Of a stretch of 64,000 nt of DNA, positions 49,181 to 61,782 are shown piece by piece. Both the position numbers and the translations under genes were made by a program. The notes under the pieces were generated by a model. It made no database searches. It was not told the DNA's origin and worked only from the letters and a program-made list of their open reading frames with translations. Every line of letters begins with the position of its first letter. Position 1 is the first letter of the stretch. The stretch covers positions 696,514 to 760,513 of the forward strand of contig QAOA01008053.1 in NCBI GenBank assembly GCA_003255065.1. The letters are read 5' to 3'. The DNA comes from Cercis canadensis (taxonomy: Eukaryota > Streptophyta > Magnoliopsida > Fabales > Fabaceae).

Positions 49181-49589
49181 AAGGTTTTGCAACGGTTGGA
49201 TTTGATTTTGAATGAGAAGCGGAGAGAGGGATTTTGATTGGTAAATCTGAGCTGTGAATTCTGAAAAAAGAGAGGCTGTGTGTGAAAGTAACGGGCGGAT
49301 TTGAGCTGGAACCCTATGCGTTTTTTGAAATTTGAATTTTAAAAACAGCTGGATTTAGGGACTCTATCTCTATCGCAAGATTCTTTCTTTTTCTAAGATA
49401 ATAATTCGGGTATTGGGGAAAGGACAGATTCCCTCTCACAAAATAGAAAGTTAGCTGGCATTTTAAACATTAATTTAATGGGAGAGGAGAGAAGAGGGAA
49501 AAAATTTGAAATTTTAGAATTGAATATTCCATTAGCCAAAAGGAAAAAAGTTTAAAAGTGGACTTTTCAATTCTCAATTTTTTTTTAAG

Positions 49590-50053
49590 AGAATTATTTT
49601 TCATAAGTTTTATATATATATATATATTAATTTTAATTTAATTCCTCTAACATTATTTAAATTACTCGTTTTGTCTTTGTAATTATTTTCATAGAATGTT
49701 CATGTATTGTGATCATTAACTATATATTATGTAAAAAATAATTACATAAATTAAAAAGATACTCACTTATATTAAATAAATTTATATTCATTTGAAACTA
49801 ATCTTGCTTCTTAGAGATTATCATCTCATTTGTGAGAAAATTATTCTCCTGTGTTAAGAAATAAATTGTAGCACTATATGGACTATAATCACATATCTTA
49901 ACTACATATTAGGTGAAAGATAACCACATATAATCAATTAGGTGAAGTAGCAAAAATCGTAATTTAAATCGTGAGGGATGAATCAAACTAGAATTTTAAT
50001 GTATAAAGAACTTATGTGTCTTTTTTACAAATATAATGACTCAAACAATAATT
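49590..50053. mobile_element. MITE-like element, copy 2 (with right terminal inverted repeat)
   Basis: It shares its interior with copy 1 at 20.5 kb. Its right end (GTATAAAGAACTTATGTG to ACTCAAACAATAATT) is the inverse of the left end of copy 1, about 80% over 85 bases. The left end here is degenerate. It is a noncoding class II style miniature element. The superfamily cannot be fixed because no clean target duplication is visible. Confidence 0.65.
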
Positions 50054-51087
50054 TTCTCCATTTTAACAACTACCACGCGAATTTTTTTTTTAGAAAGTTT
50101 ATGATCAATAATGCTACTTATATGGTGTAAAATAATATTTTCTTCGCCTCATTGAAAAAATGAATTTCTTCCCAAAGCAAATGATGGTGGTAAATTATAT
50201 ATGCAAAATGCTAATTACAATTCAGACTTTTTGAATTTGAGCTGCTCCATTTAACACTTTGTTTTTTTTTTTTTTTTTCATAGCACGCTTTGATATACAT
50301 AATGAAAATTTATGGAAGTAAATCATAATAGAATGGTTATTCTATTCTAAAGTTTGGTAGCTTTATAGAAGTGAAATTAAAATAATTTATAAAATTAAGA
50401 CATAAATATTTTTTATTAAAAATATAATTTTGTGAGTATTATTAGATGAGTTGTATTTAATAAAGGTAGACTAAGTAGTTTAGTTCATTTCATAAAATTA
50501 ATAAGTACATGTTGAGAAAATAATGCATTAATTGCATCAAATGAGTAATCTCACTTCTTAAGGCGAGAATGTTGATTATCACTTCTACCATAAGAATGTC
50601 TATTTTATAAAAATATAATCACTATTTCGTATACCAAACGATCACTTAATAAAACNACACAACCTTAATAAAACCACATTTAACTTTTAACGGGCCTTCT
50701 TCTATGTTTTTGTTGATCTGCTGAGTATGCAGATGTGAAACACTGAAATACATTAGTGTTCAAATAGATCCAATAAAATAATTATAAAACGAGGTTAAGT
50801 TATTGTTTTAGCTCATGTAATTTTTTTCAAATTTAAACTTGGTTTCTAATTTTATTTTTCAAAATATTGGTTTGTAAATTTTTAATTGTATAAAATTAGC
50901 TCTATTAATTTTTACAGAGCTACTTGTATAGTGTAATAGTTGCTCAATTATAAACTAATTAGTGGGAATATTAGTTTTTTAAGTTAAAATTTTTAAAAAA
51001 TTGAAAAAAATTCATCTACCAAATGCCCCTATAAGAATGCAGTAAGTTTTATCTTTTACATTAACTATACTTTAACACTCCTTATTA

Positions 51088-51184
51088 TATAATTTTACAC
51101 AAAGAATGTGCATGCCTTCATACATAAGGAATTAGNTATAATTTTACGCAAAGAATGTGCATGCCTTCATACATAAGGAATTAG
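51088..51184 (+). repeat. 48 bp direct duplication meeting at N 51136
   Basis: TATAATTTTAC(A/G)CAAAGAATG... to GGAATTAG occurs once on each side of the N with a single difference. This indicates unmerged overlapping contig ends. Confidence 0.9.
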
Positions 51185-51267
51185 GTAAACTCCCTATTCT
51201 CATCATTGAGTGTTTAGGGACAAATTCAATTATATATATTTTAAGATAATCCAATTAGGGTTATCCT

Positions 51268-52062
51268 TAGGGATGGCAATTTGCCCCAGACCCAATGGGG
51301 CCCCGGTTTTTTTACCCATTCGGGTATGGGTATGGGGCAAAAAAATGGGTATGGGGATGAGGATGAGTAATTTTATGGGTAATTTGATAGGGGCGGGTCT
51401 GGGGATAGAGAAGCCCTGCCCCACCCCGCCCCACACTATATATAATACATTACATAAATTTTTTAAAAAAAATTTCTTCACAAAACGGCGTCATTATGGC
51501 CTAAGGTTTTCCCACACTAAATCACCAACACACTGACCTGACCCTTCCTCCTTCAGTCCCTCGACCTTGAGTTCTATTTTCCCCAAACCTAATTTTTTTT
51601 TTTTTGTGTTAGTTTTGTAGAATATGGAGAGTGGTTCAACTTCAACCAACATTAGAACTTCATAAATTGTACTTATTTTAATTGCTTGGAGCCTTTTGTA
51701 CTTATTATGATTTCTTATTGACTTTTATAATTGTTTAAGAATAATTTTTATAATTTTGTTTGAATATTATTTATGTTATTGTTGTTGCTTGAGGATATCT
51801 TAAATTTTTGATGATGTTATTTGAGCATTATTTATATTATCTTGTTCGATTAAACTTGAATTTTAATTAGAAATCGTGATCGATAGATTAAACTTGTAAA
51901 TTGTATATATTTAAAAAAAGTATGGTTGTATGGGTAAATGGGGCGGGGCATGGGGCAGATGGGGATTTAGTGAGACGAGGATGAGGATGCTGAAAAATCC
52001 CGCTGGGGATGGGTCCGGGGATGGGGACGGGGACTGCTTGCCCCGCCCCATTGCCATCCCTA
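51268..52062. mobile_element. Non-autonomous hAT-type DNA transposon, 795 bp
   Basis: The ends are inverted repeats: TAGGGATGGCAAT at the left and ATTGCCATCCCTA at the right. It is flanked by a perfect 8-base duplication, GTTATCCT (51260-51267 and 52063-52070). TAGGGATGGCAA-type ends plus an 8-base duplication are the hAT signature. Subterminal regions are G-rich repeats of ATGGGG and GCCCCGCC type, the middle is AT-rich, and no transposase is encoded. The perfect target duplication points to a structurally complete and not very old insertion. Confidence 0.88.
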
Positions 52063-52860
52063 GTTATCCTATATCTATTAAAATGACTTCGTCCACCACT
52101 AATTACAGAAATTCCAATGTTCTTATTTTATACTAATTCACCCTTCATTATTTTAGAATTATATTCCACTATCATTACGTAAAAAATCATTATCACTATC
52201 ATTATGTTAATGTGTTACAATAATTCTTCATTGAGTAACAGGCCATGCCCAATTCCATAAATCCATCTGCAAATTATGAGTTTTAAACAACAGACCTATT
52301 CAAAACTATAGAAATAACCAAAACTAGAAATTGATATTGGGCCTCTGTTAAAGAAAAGAATTGTTATTGGGCCCAAAAAAAATAAAACTTAACAAGGAGG
52401 CTTTCATTCAACCTCATGTGCATTTCTTTGGTTATCCATTAGCCCACTTTCATAGTTGGGAATGTAAATCACTACTCCTAAAATTTGAGGTACTTGTTCT
52501 TGGTTTAAAATAGGAGAATTAACTCGTAAAAATCATTAAAATAGAAGATTCAAATTGTAATTAAATTTTTTTATCTTTTTGGCCATGAGATACTTGTTCA
52601 TTATATCCTCTGTGCAAGTTTTACATTGTCATTCAAACAAGTGCGAAACAAGAGTAATGCTTTTAGAGACTATTTAATGTCATAATGTGTCACACTAGCA
52701 TAATTCGAGTTTCACTTGACTTGCTTTTCTTTTTTTTTTAAAAAAAAAAAATTTAGTGTATGATTCATATTCTATTATTTAGTGTGACATAGCATAACAA
52801 ATGACTTATAGTTGAATGATATTGAAATTGCCTTTAGGATTAGCTCTTTGACATGATTAT

Positions 52861-53300
52861 TACACTTTACAAACAAATTTATCAATCTATAACAGTTTTT
52901 AATTTAATTATTTAAATATTATAGTTTTTAAATAATTAAAAATAAAAAAAAAAACCATAAGTGACATATGGAGACAACCAAACATGCCAATGACTAAGCA
53001 GCGTGTCCACGTTGGACACGTCGATAACTCCATGATGTGTCCTTTCTTGTTGCCTTATATAAGAATAAAAAAAAGAAGAAAAAAGCTATAGTTAGTCAAA
53101 AATTAGAAAGTAGGAAATTTGACTGTGAAGGGACACGCTAAATGGCTATTGGTGTGTCCCATGTAGACATGCCATGTAGTCACTGACGTGTTCGACAGTT
53201 CCCACATATCAAAATTTTGTTTTTAATTTTTTAAAAACTATAATATTTAAGTAATTAAGTTAAAAATTGTGATAAATGTGTAATTTTATTATTAAAATAT
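52861..53300. mobile_element. Long inverted-repeat (foldback) element
   Basis: The left arm (about 52861-53046) and right arm (about 53126-53300) are reverse complements at roughly 75-85%, around an 80-base loop. Matching words include TTTAAATATTATAGTTTTTAA against TTAAAAACTATAATATTTAAG, and GTGTCCACGTTGGACAC against GTGTCCCATGTAGACATG. An RNA from either strand would fold into one long hairpin. There is no coding capacity. It is probably a foldback MITE. Confidence 0.7.
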
Positions 53301-53315
53301 AATATTCAAGTCAAT

Positions 53316-53450
53316 GAGCCCCTCAAAACTTATGGATTTCATATTTTAAAATTTTATTATATTATTAAAATAGGATAAACTTNGAGCCCCTCAAAACTTA
53401 TGGATTTTATATTTTAAAATTTTATTATATTATTAAAATAGGATAAACTT
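53316..53450 (+). repeat. 67 bp direct duplication meeting at N 53383
   Basis: GAGCCCCTCAAAACTTATGG to GGATAAACTT occurs on both sides of the N with one difference. This is an assembly join. Confidence 0.9.
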
Positions 53451-53544
53451 TGAGAAGGGTGAAGCATGTTTATAAAAATAATTGAAAACATAAAATTAAT
53501 TTTTTTCAATCAAACATGAGGAAAGAAAGTAATAGCCAAAAAAA

Positions 53545-53790
53545 AAAAGATTCTATGATACTATATGAGTATGTCATACTACACTGACGTGTCAAATATA
53601 CATAATTTTTATATTTTATTAAATATAAATATAAATTATTTTATTTTTTAAATAAATTTAAAAATAATTATTTTGTATATTTGTCATTCTTATATTAGTT
53701 AATTTTATGTGTCATTCTTATATTAATTAATTTTATATAATATGAAATACTATATAAATATAAAAAAAATATCTAAAAATAGCCTATAAA
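53545..53790 (+). repeat. Dispersed AT-rich repeat, copy 2
   Basis: It matches 19408-19622 over its length (CTATGATACTATATG, GTCATACTACACTGACGTGT, ATATCTAAAAATAGCCTATAAA). A short internal duplication (GTGTCATTCTTATATTA-like) is specific to this copy. Confidence 0.65.
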
Positions 53791-54351
53791 AAAAAAAAAA
53801 AAGATCTTTTGCATTTATGTTGAAAATGATCAAAACCGCACCTCCATGACATTGACAGCCTCAAATGAAACCCTTTCCACGCCAGCATTCAATTTCAATC
53901 ATAGAGGATCACTATTAATATGGATGGTATCGGTGATTCAATGGTGACTAGACAAGGCAGTAGTGTTGGTCCGAGAATAATAGGGCAATTTGGTCACTTT
54001 CATCTTAATTTGAACACTAACCTTCGTATGCTTGATACTAGCAAAATCACGGGCAATATTCATTAATCAAGTTTTTATTTTTATAAATTTACAATAGGAG
54101 AGACTACACAATAAGAATAGCCTATTCCCTTCCAGTGACGAGGTAACCAGCGAAGCAAAGAAATAGCGCATACAAACAGAATTTATTCACTCAACAAGTT
54201 TCATATGATACATGAAACACAAATATAATACAAACTGCGATCGAAGGAATTTAATCCTTCAAATGTCCCATATTCTTCTTATCACATACTCTTAGCTTCT
54301 CTGCAAATCTTGATATATAATAGCATTCAGATTCAGGAGTTGACACCAAGT

Positions 54352-54656
54352 TTAGATGCTTGGTCTCAAATTCAGATGAGTCGCTATCTTCTGACCAAGA
54401 GATCGGTCAGCCTGCACGTGAAGCAATAACATTAAATTTTACACTTGCTACACCCAATAGTTCCTAATCTTACAGGTGACAAGTTAATTACCAAAGGTAA
54501 ATATTTAAGCATTTCTCACCTGGGACAGGTATGATATCCAGATGCTGCGGACCTCATGGGTAACTTTTGGGTCAGATAAAACGTCAACCCATCGCCGGAC
54601 AAATCTATCTTGTCTGCAAATTAAGAAGCCAGTTTTAGAAATTTAGAATACGTACA

Positions 54657-54692
<36 letters not shown>

Positions 54693-57038
54693 ATTTGACA
54701 TGATTGATGATAAGTCATATCACTATTTTAACAGCTGAGGAATTAATTACCTGTCAGGTGCCCAGGATCGGTATCTGTCTCCAGTTTGCTTGAAGTTGTT
54801 CTCCTTCTCAATTACGATCTTCATCAAACAAACAAGTCACTAACACATATATTTGACATTATTATCTATGAGTAACCAAATTACTAGAACAAAAAGTGCA
54901 TGTCAATGTCAAAATTAAGAAATTCTTTTTAAGTTTCATCCATCTCATGATTAATTCTCGTGTTGAATATTTGATTTCAGAAATTCTGCTTAAAATCCTA
55001 AAATCATGTGATTACAAAGACAAAAAACTATGTAAAATTGTAATCAAAATTACTAACCCTTTCACGCCTTCCATGGATGATAGCAGGATTAATGGGGAAC
55101 CTTTCTGCATGACGAACAGGATCATGCCTTGAAGGGAAATAATTGACCTAATTAAGCACCATATATATAGATTTCATTAGAATAAGTATATCAAACAATA
55201 AAGTTTTAATTTTTAATTAATTAATTTACCTCTTCATCCCGGTGCATGAAATTCATTTTACCATCAAAGTGATTATTGTGATGAGGGCACTTGGGAGCAT
55301 TCACAGGAAGCTGCAAATAATTTACGCCAAGTCTATACCTATGCGTATCGCTATAGGCAAAGAGGCGACCTTGGAGCATCTTATCATCTGAGTAGTAGAT
55401 GCCAGGGACCACATGGGCAGGGTTAAATGCAAGTTGTTCATTCTCATTAAAGAAGTTATCAATGTTCTTATTTAACACCAATCGCCCAACTGGGATCAGA
55501 GGCAAAAGGTCCTCTGGCCAAATCTTGGTGGTGTCAAGTGGGTCAAAGTCAAATCTATCTTCATGTTCAGGATCCATAATCTGGATATAGAGTTTCCACT
55601 CTGGATAGTTCCCAGCTGCAATTGACTCGTAGAGATCTTGAGTAGCATGGCTGTGGTTGGTTCCTCCAACCTTAATAGCCTCGTCTTCCAACATACTCTT
55701 AACACCACACGTTGGCTTCCAATGAAACTTGACATAGTGTACCTTCCCAGCTTTGTTGATTAGGGTAAATGCATGAACACCAAAACCTTCCATGTGCCTG
55801 TAATTTATAGGGATACCCACATCATCAAATAACCAGGCGAAGGTGTGCAGGCTTTCAGGATGGTGGGACAGGAAATCAAGGACTCTCCAGTATTCCTGGA
55901 TGTTTGATTTTGGGTTGGGTTTGAAAGCATGGATCACGTCTGGGAATTTCATTGCATCACGGATGAAAAACACAGGGAAATTGTTTCCAACTATATCGAA
56001 GTTACCCTGCATATACGTGAGTTCACAAGGTAACAAAAAATTAATAAACATCATTCTTATATAACTAAAACATCCATAATCTCTTTTTTATTGGTTTAGA
56101 TATAAGAGAGGAGGGGAAAATTTTCCAGTCCTACTGTAATACTGAGTTTTCAATACTACTATCACTTAAAATTAGCCATATGAACATCCTACTCACTCCC
56201 TATATTAATATGACTATTTTTAAATGACAGTAATATTGAAAAATTAATACTACGATAAGATCTGAAATTTTTTTGACGAAGAGAGAGAGATTTAAACTAA
56301 GATAAAGTATAAAAATGTATATTTTTTTTGTATCTACAAGAGTATTATTCTTAGAATACACAAATTTTTTTACTGTCATAAAAAAAATAAGCAAACCATT
56401 TCCAGATCAACGGCTCAAAAGCAAAGGGTTAATTACCTCTCTGGTGTAAAACTTGGTAGCAAAACCTCGTGGATCCCTAATAGTTTCAGGGCTACCACGC
56501 TCATGAATAACAGTTGAGAAACGGACAATAACAGGTGTCTGAACTCCGGGGGCTCGAAGGAAATCGGCACATGTAAGGTGAGAAACATCATGTGTGACTT
56601 CAAAGAACCCCTTTGCACTTGCTCCCCTAGCATGGACAATACGTTCAGGGATCCGTTCCCTAGTAAAGTTTGCAATCTTCTCCACAAAATGATAATCTTC
56701 CAACAGAATGGGACCTGCAAAATGAAATTCTAAGTAAATAACTCACTCTCTTGAGACTTGATATATGGATCATATTAATTACTAACAGTACCTCTAGATC
56801 CAACTGTTAGAGCTGAGTCGTTGTTATAAACTGGAGAACCGGCATTAGTGGTCCAGAAGGGAGAATTGTGAGCACTTGAAGGACGCTGCTGCAACACATA
56901 TATAAAACACAGTGAAAACCAGTCAGCAAACAGAGAAAACAATGCAGAAAACACAGTTTGCTCTTATCTTGTTTCCATAAGAGAAAACATAATGCAGAAA
57001 AGCGTTTAAGATTATTGCTGTACCCTGTAGGGATCCAT
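54352..57038 (-). CDS. Catalase, peroxisomal
   Basis: A heme enzyme that converts hydrogen peroxide to water and O2 in peroxisomes. Eight exons on the minus strand: 57038-57024, 56888-56792, 56714-56437, 56006-55230, 55147-55058, 54818-54751, 54613-54520 and 54411-54352, giving 492 aa, exactly the usual plant length. The first coding exon has only 15 bases (MDPYR). The distal heme His lies in [19 protein letters not shown], the family signature in [20 protein letters not shown], and the proximal heme Tyr in [12 protein letters not shown]. Other landmarks are [16 protein letters not shown] and [13 protein letters not shown]. The C terminus LNLRPSI is the type used by plant catalases, with an internal targeting signal near the end. 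TTTATAAAT about 100 bases upstream (minus strand) is the TATA box. The gene is intact. Confidence 0.96.
54659..54690. repeat. AT dinucleotide microsatellite in last-but-one catalase intron region
   Basis: About 14 AT units in the intron between catalase exons 6 and 7. Confidence 0.9.
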
Positions 57039-57131
57039 GGAGTCGGCTAATTGCAGAGATTAGAGCGAGGGATCAGAGTGAGATATGGAGATGGAAGATG
57101 TTTCGTGTGGCTAACACATCACTTAATTTGG

Positions 57132-57143
57132 CAATTTATAAAG
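57132..57143 (-). promoter_or_regulatory. TATA box of catalase gene
   Basis: Minus-strand CTTTATAAATTGC, about 100 bases upstream of the catalase ATG. Confidence 0.55.
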
Positions 57144-57972
57144 ACTCCGCTTTGATTTTTCAACTCCCAATTCTATCGTCTTCCATTTAATATATATTGC
57201 CTGACTAATCATTCATATGTACTGTTTACTTTATTATACTCACGTATCTATTAAGTGAAATAGCATAATGAATTATTGAATAATTAATTATATCATTTTA
57301 TCTTTTTCAGTGCTTTCACTATATTTTTAAATTTTAAGAACAATTTTAATATTATTTTATCACACGCCTTTTATTATATTATCTGATTGAACTTTGAAGA
57401 TTGCGTTTTGAAACATTATCTAAATTAAAAGACAAAAATGTATTATTTTCGTTCCATAACTCTTTGTTTTTTTTGTCTGCGTCTCTCTGGTGACCATACT
57501 GCATTAAACGTGGACTTGTCAGGCGAAAGGAAGATTTTTCCAGTGTAGAGTAATCTCCACAAATTTTTAATATTTAGGTAATTTTATTTTTAAAAAAATA
57601 TTTATATCAAAAATAGGAAAAATAAATAAATTAACCCAGTACATCGACGGAATCCGTACAGTAGCAAAGGAACGGCCGTTTGCTTTTACCCAACCAGATA
57701 ACAAAGCAATGCTAACATGGGCCGTCGCCATCCTACCCACCCTCACCCTTTGGGTGGGATTTGAGTGATGTTGACATTTATACTTTATCTTCGAGCCAAA
57801 AAAAAAAATACCCAAACGGTGCCCTAATTAAATAGGTTATGTATACTCTAAAAGAGCAATGTTTGTTGGTCTGGTAATTCAATTTTTATAAAAAAACAAA
57901 AAAATAAATTTTAATAAACCAAATGAGCTACAAAAATAAATTTGGGTATGATGTGAGTAAAAAAGAAAAGAG

Positions 57973-58217
57973 AGTGTTATGTTATATTTTTAGTACATAA
58001 TTTTGATTATATATTGTATCAATATAGTATAATTTATATAATTTAAATTTTATTAAACTCATTAATTTTTTTAATATAATTCAAATATTAATTTAATAAA
58101 TTTTAAATTATGTTAATAATATTAAATTGATACAATATAAAATTAAAATTATGTTACATCTTAAAGATANATAAATAAAAATATAAATTATGTTACATCT
58201 TAAAGATATAATATCAC
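57973..58217. mobile_element. AT-rich foldback MITE-like element
   Basis: The left part (GTACATAATTTTGATTATAT, ATTGTATCAAT) is the imperfect inverse of the right part (ATTGATACAATATAAAATTA, AAATTATGTTACATC). A contig join at 58170 has duplicated about 24 bases of the right arm (AAATTATGTTACATCTTAAA). It is noncoding. Confidence 0.5.
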
Positions 58218-59399
58218 AACCAAAAAAAGATACAAATACATCAAAGTCAATCATGCAAGTTATGTGTACGCTAGAATTTAACAAAACATTATGGCCCTTT
58301 GTGCTGCTGGACATCATTATTGCTTGAGCTTGCAACCGTTTTGTGGCTGAAGCTTTGACCCCACAGCCACTCAGCAAAAGATCCAAGAAGCAATGAACGA
58401 TTCTTTTCCGAATAAGCCAATTCTTTTAGCCTTGTGCTTATCTTCCACCGCTTGATGAGTAGCCTATTGAAATTACATAAATGCTCCATGTTCCTGTATA
58501 TGGTATGGAGCTTAACCAAATGACACAATTGCTTAATGCCTTGTGTTAGTATATGGCAATGTCTAGGAGTAAAATGCATAATGTGTAGGGGTAAAAAGCA
58601 AACACAAAAGCATGATGACCCTTTTGGACATGAACATAGCCTAGAACATTTGAAAAGTCAAATTTCACTTGGGTAAGGTTTGTAAGATGGGGACCATGTG
58701 CTTATCTAAATCTTACTCTTGAAATCAACAATGTATCTACTCCACCACTAAATTCTAACTAGTCTGATAGAGTTTGAAAAGCTTAATACTATTATCATAT
58801 TTTTTTTCATAACCAGCTCCAATTTCTTAGAGCTAGTCAAGACATATATAATAAAGTATCTATTTATCATATTTTATTTTATATTACCAGTCACTAGTTG
58901 AAAATTTATATTAGTTATACATTTTTTTTTTCAAAAGTACGTTTGCTTACTTTTTCATTTTCAAAATAATAAAGGTTATCTCAACTATGACCCTTTTGCA
59001 ATTTTATATTATTCATATTTAAAAAAAAAATTAAAAATTTTAAAATGAGAGATGCACTGAATTTGAGTTCATTCTAACTTTCCTTTTCTGGCAGGTTGCG
59101 GTGGCGAAGAGAAGATGAGGTGTTACTTCGATTCATCTTGCAAGTGGCGGGTGACAGTGAGTATCAACGGATGACCTGTCAACCTTCTAACAACAGTATC
59201 AATGGGATCTTTAGAGAATATTCTAATTAATTCACAGTATGTAATAGGTTTCTTATTTTCGCAAGTTACTGAGATTAACGATCAATCATCTTCTCCCTTT
59301 TTTGTTTTGTTTTGGTTTATATCCAAAATATTCACATACCTTTAGACTAATTTTTATTCGGGATGAGAACAGTAATCGGTAATTTTTTTTTAAANAGTA

Positions 59400-59505
59400 A
59401 ATTTTTTTAAATAATACAACTCCAAAGTTTCGAACTCAAGACTTTTAATCTATAATACTTTGAAACTCAACTTACTTTTACTGAGCTAATACTTGTTGAT
59501 AATCA
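59400..59505 (-). mobile_element. Possible tRNA-derived SINE remnant
   Basis: On the minus strand ATTAGCTCAGTAAAAGTAAG (A-box-like) precedes TTGAGTTCGAAACT (B-box-like) by about 50 bases. The left boundary is blurred by the contig join at 59395. Confidence 0.35.
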
Positions 59506-61188
59506 TCTTCTCCCTTTTGTTTTAATAGACATTTTATTTCTTTTTTTTTTTGTTATCATAATTGTAAGACGATTCTATACTTTATAGTATTCATTTTTTG
59601 GTACTTTAGATACTTTATAGTACTTTGTTATCACAATATTAGCCATAAGTCTAATTTTTAGTTGTGGTTCTCTGAGATTAACAATCAATCATCTTCTCCC
59701 TCAAAAAAGAAAAAAAAAAAAACACAATCATCTTCTACAAAAAAAAAAATAGTTTAAAGAAAAATTAATTGTTCAGTTCAAATTTTACACACTATATATA
59801 TATATATATTTTTTAAGAACCCATATATAATAAAATGATAAAATAAGTAGATTCACTTCAAATGTATTATAATTGAGGATAGTTAAAAGCAGTCTTTTTA
59901 GTAGGTGGTAAATTTAGAACATAATTTTTTTCTCATAGAAAGATAAAGAAATTTAGAATATAACTTCAACTATACAATTTTGTGGGAGTTATAACACTTA
60001 GGCCACACATTTTTTATTTTATTTTATGGAACGTATAATTTAATACCATATAATTAAACTATCAATCTTCTAATCAAAATATTAATTAAAAATATTAGAA
60101 ATATTAACGATTGACTTTAAGAAATGAATGTGCATTGTCTCGCTTTTTAAATGTTTACAGGAATTTCGTGTAAATTTTAAGATAAAATAGAGTGTTGTAT
60201 GGTGTATATATATATATATAATGATAAATTATATGAGAGAAAAAAGTATTATTATTAAGAACTTCAAATTAAAAAGATTTTCATGTGGGTTTTAAGTTTA
60301 AATATTTATTATTTTACTTTAGTCATACTATATAATTTCATTTTATAGTTAATGGTCATTTATAATTTTATGTAACTAATAATCATTCTATTTTCAGTAC
60401 TCACACATTAATTATTAGAATCACAAAATATTATTGATTATATAAAATTTCAATTAGTTCTTAATTATTAACTAAAATAAAATATGAGTTTAATACTCAT
60501 TTAACTTTTTTTTATTTAAAGTCTTTTGTAATAATTCTCTCAAGATATTTTGTTTAAAATACATGTATTTATTTATTTAGGCACGTGGCACAGGTCAAGT
60601 TGGTCTGCAGTGACCCGTTCGTACTTCCTACTCTCCTAATGCTCGTTAAACGGACATGAGCTGTTTTCTTTCTTTGGGGGTCCCACGATAATATCAAAAC
60701 AAAACCCCACTATACTATTTTCAATAATGGGCCCACGTGTGACACATGGTTTAGGAAAGCAACAACTCGGCAAGAGAGCTGCCAAATGCGGTTGCGGATA
60801 AGAACAGAGACTGTGACTGTGACAGTGAAACTCCCAAAGACAATCAGTCATGTATAAAAAGATTATTAAAACTATTTATTTATTAAATAAAAATTAATTA
60901 TTTTAACAATGTAACACTTTTATCTAATAATAATGCATATAACTTACACCCATAATAAATCAATTTAATTTTTTTTTAATTTAACAATTACATCGAATTG
61001 TGACAAAATTTATATTTTAATAATTAATACGTTACGAGCTTTTCCTTAAATTTCTTTTTGGGCTTTCAAATATGTGGATAAGATTAAGATGGGACTTGAG
61101 ATGAGCTAAGCCACAAGCTTAGATTTTGTTTTCGTGCGTTACATAATTTTGATCATGTGATGATGACGTGTTGCTCGGGTTGAACCGA

Positions 61189-61533
61189 ACATCTGCTTAC
61201 ATTTTAGGCTTCACTCCTTAGCTGAGCTAGCTTCCCTTCCCCAGCAAAACAAAACCTATGTTCTTGATCGGGTTTTTTTTGTGTTATACGATTACAGGAT
61301 TATATTTTTATTAAGTTGTAGCTATGTTTAGTGCATTAAGTTAGATGTTTCACTGGGATNGAACATCTGCTTACATTTTAAGCTTCACTCCTTAGCTGAG
61401 CTAGCTTCCCTTCCCCAGCAAAACAAAACCTATGTTCTTGATCGGGTTTTTTTCGTGTGTTATACGATTACAGGATTATATTTTTATTAAGTTGTAGCTA
61501 TGTTTAGTGCATTAAGTTAGATGTTTCACTGGG
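61189..61533 (+). repeat. About 172 bp direct duplication meeting at N 61360
   Basis: GAACATCTGCTTACATTTTA to TTTCACTGGGAT occurs on both sides of the N with a few differences (for example GGCTTC against AGCTTC). This indicates unmerged contig ends, probably from two haplotypes. Confidence 0.9.
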
Positions 61534-61782
61534 ATGGTTGTAGATGAAAGAGTTAGATTTTATTATAATGGTTTTTAATCCTAAAATGCGATTAACTATT
61601 GAGTTAAGAAAAACTACTTAAACTTCAAAGAAGATTTACCAAATGGTCTGTAATGTGGTCCTTCTAGAAGCTTGTGAATTGTATTGGAATCCAGAATTAT
61701 AACCAAGTCCAAAAAATAAAAAACCTTTCAAGAAGATTTAAATATTACAAAAGACATATATCTTTATTTTTAAATAATGGAT

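Larger units (their letters stand above)
49390..51267. other. Intergenic between tubulin promoter and hAT element
   Basis: No gene. It contains the second MITE copy (49590-50053) and two contig joins (N at 50656, and N at 51136 with a 48-base duplicated flank). Confidence 0.6.
52071..54351. other. Intergenic between hAT element and catalase 3' end
   Basis: No gene is seen. It holds a long foldback palindrome (52861-53300), a 67-base N-centred duplication (53316-53450) and the second copy of a dispersed repeat (53545-53790). Confidence 0.6.

Noticed and set aside
51210-51536. Met/Gly/Pro-rich open frames on both strands near 51.3 kb
   Set aside because: They are translations of the G-rich subterminal repeats of the hAT-type element.
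58108-58579. Minus-strand open frames downstream of a foldback element
   Set aside because: One is disrupted by a contig join, the other has no recognisable motif, and there are no credible splice partners.
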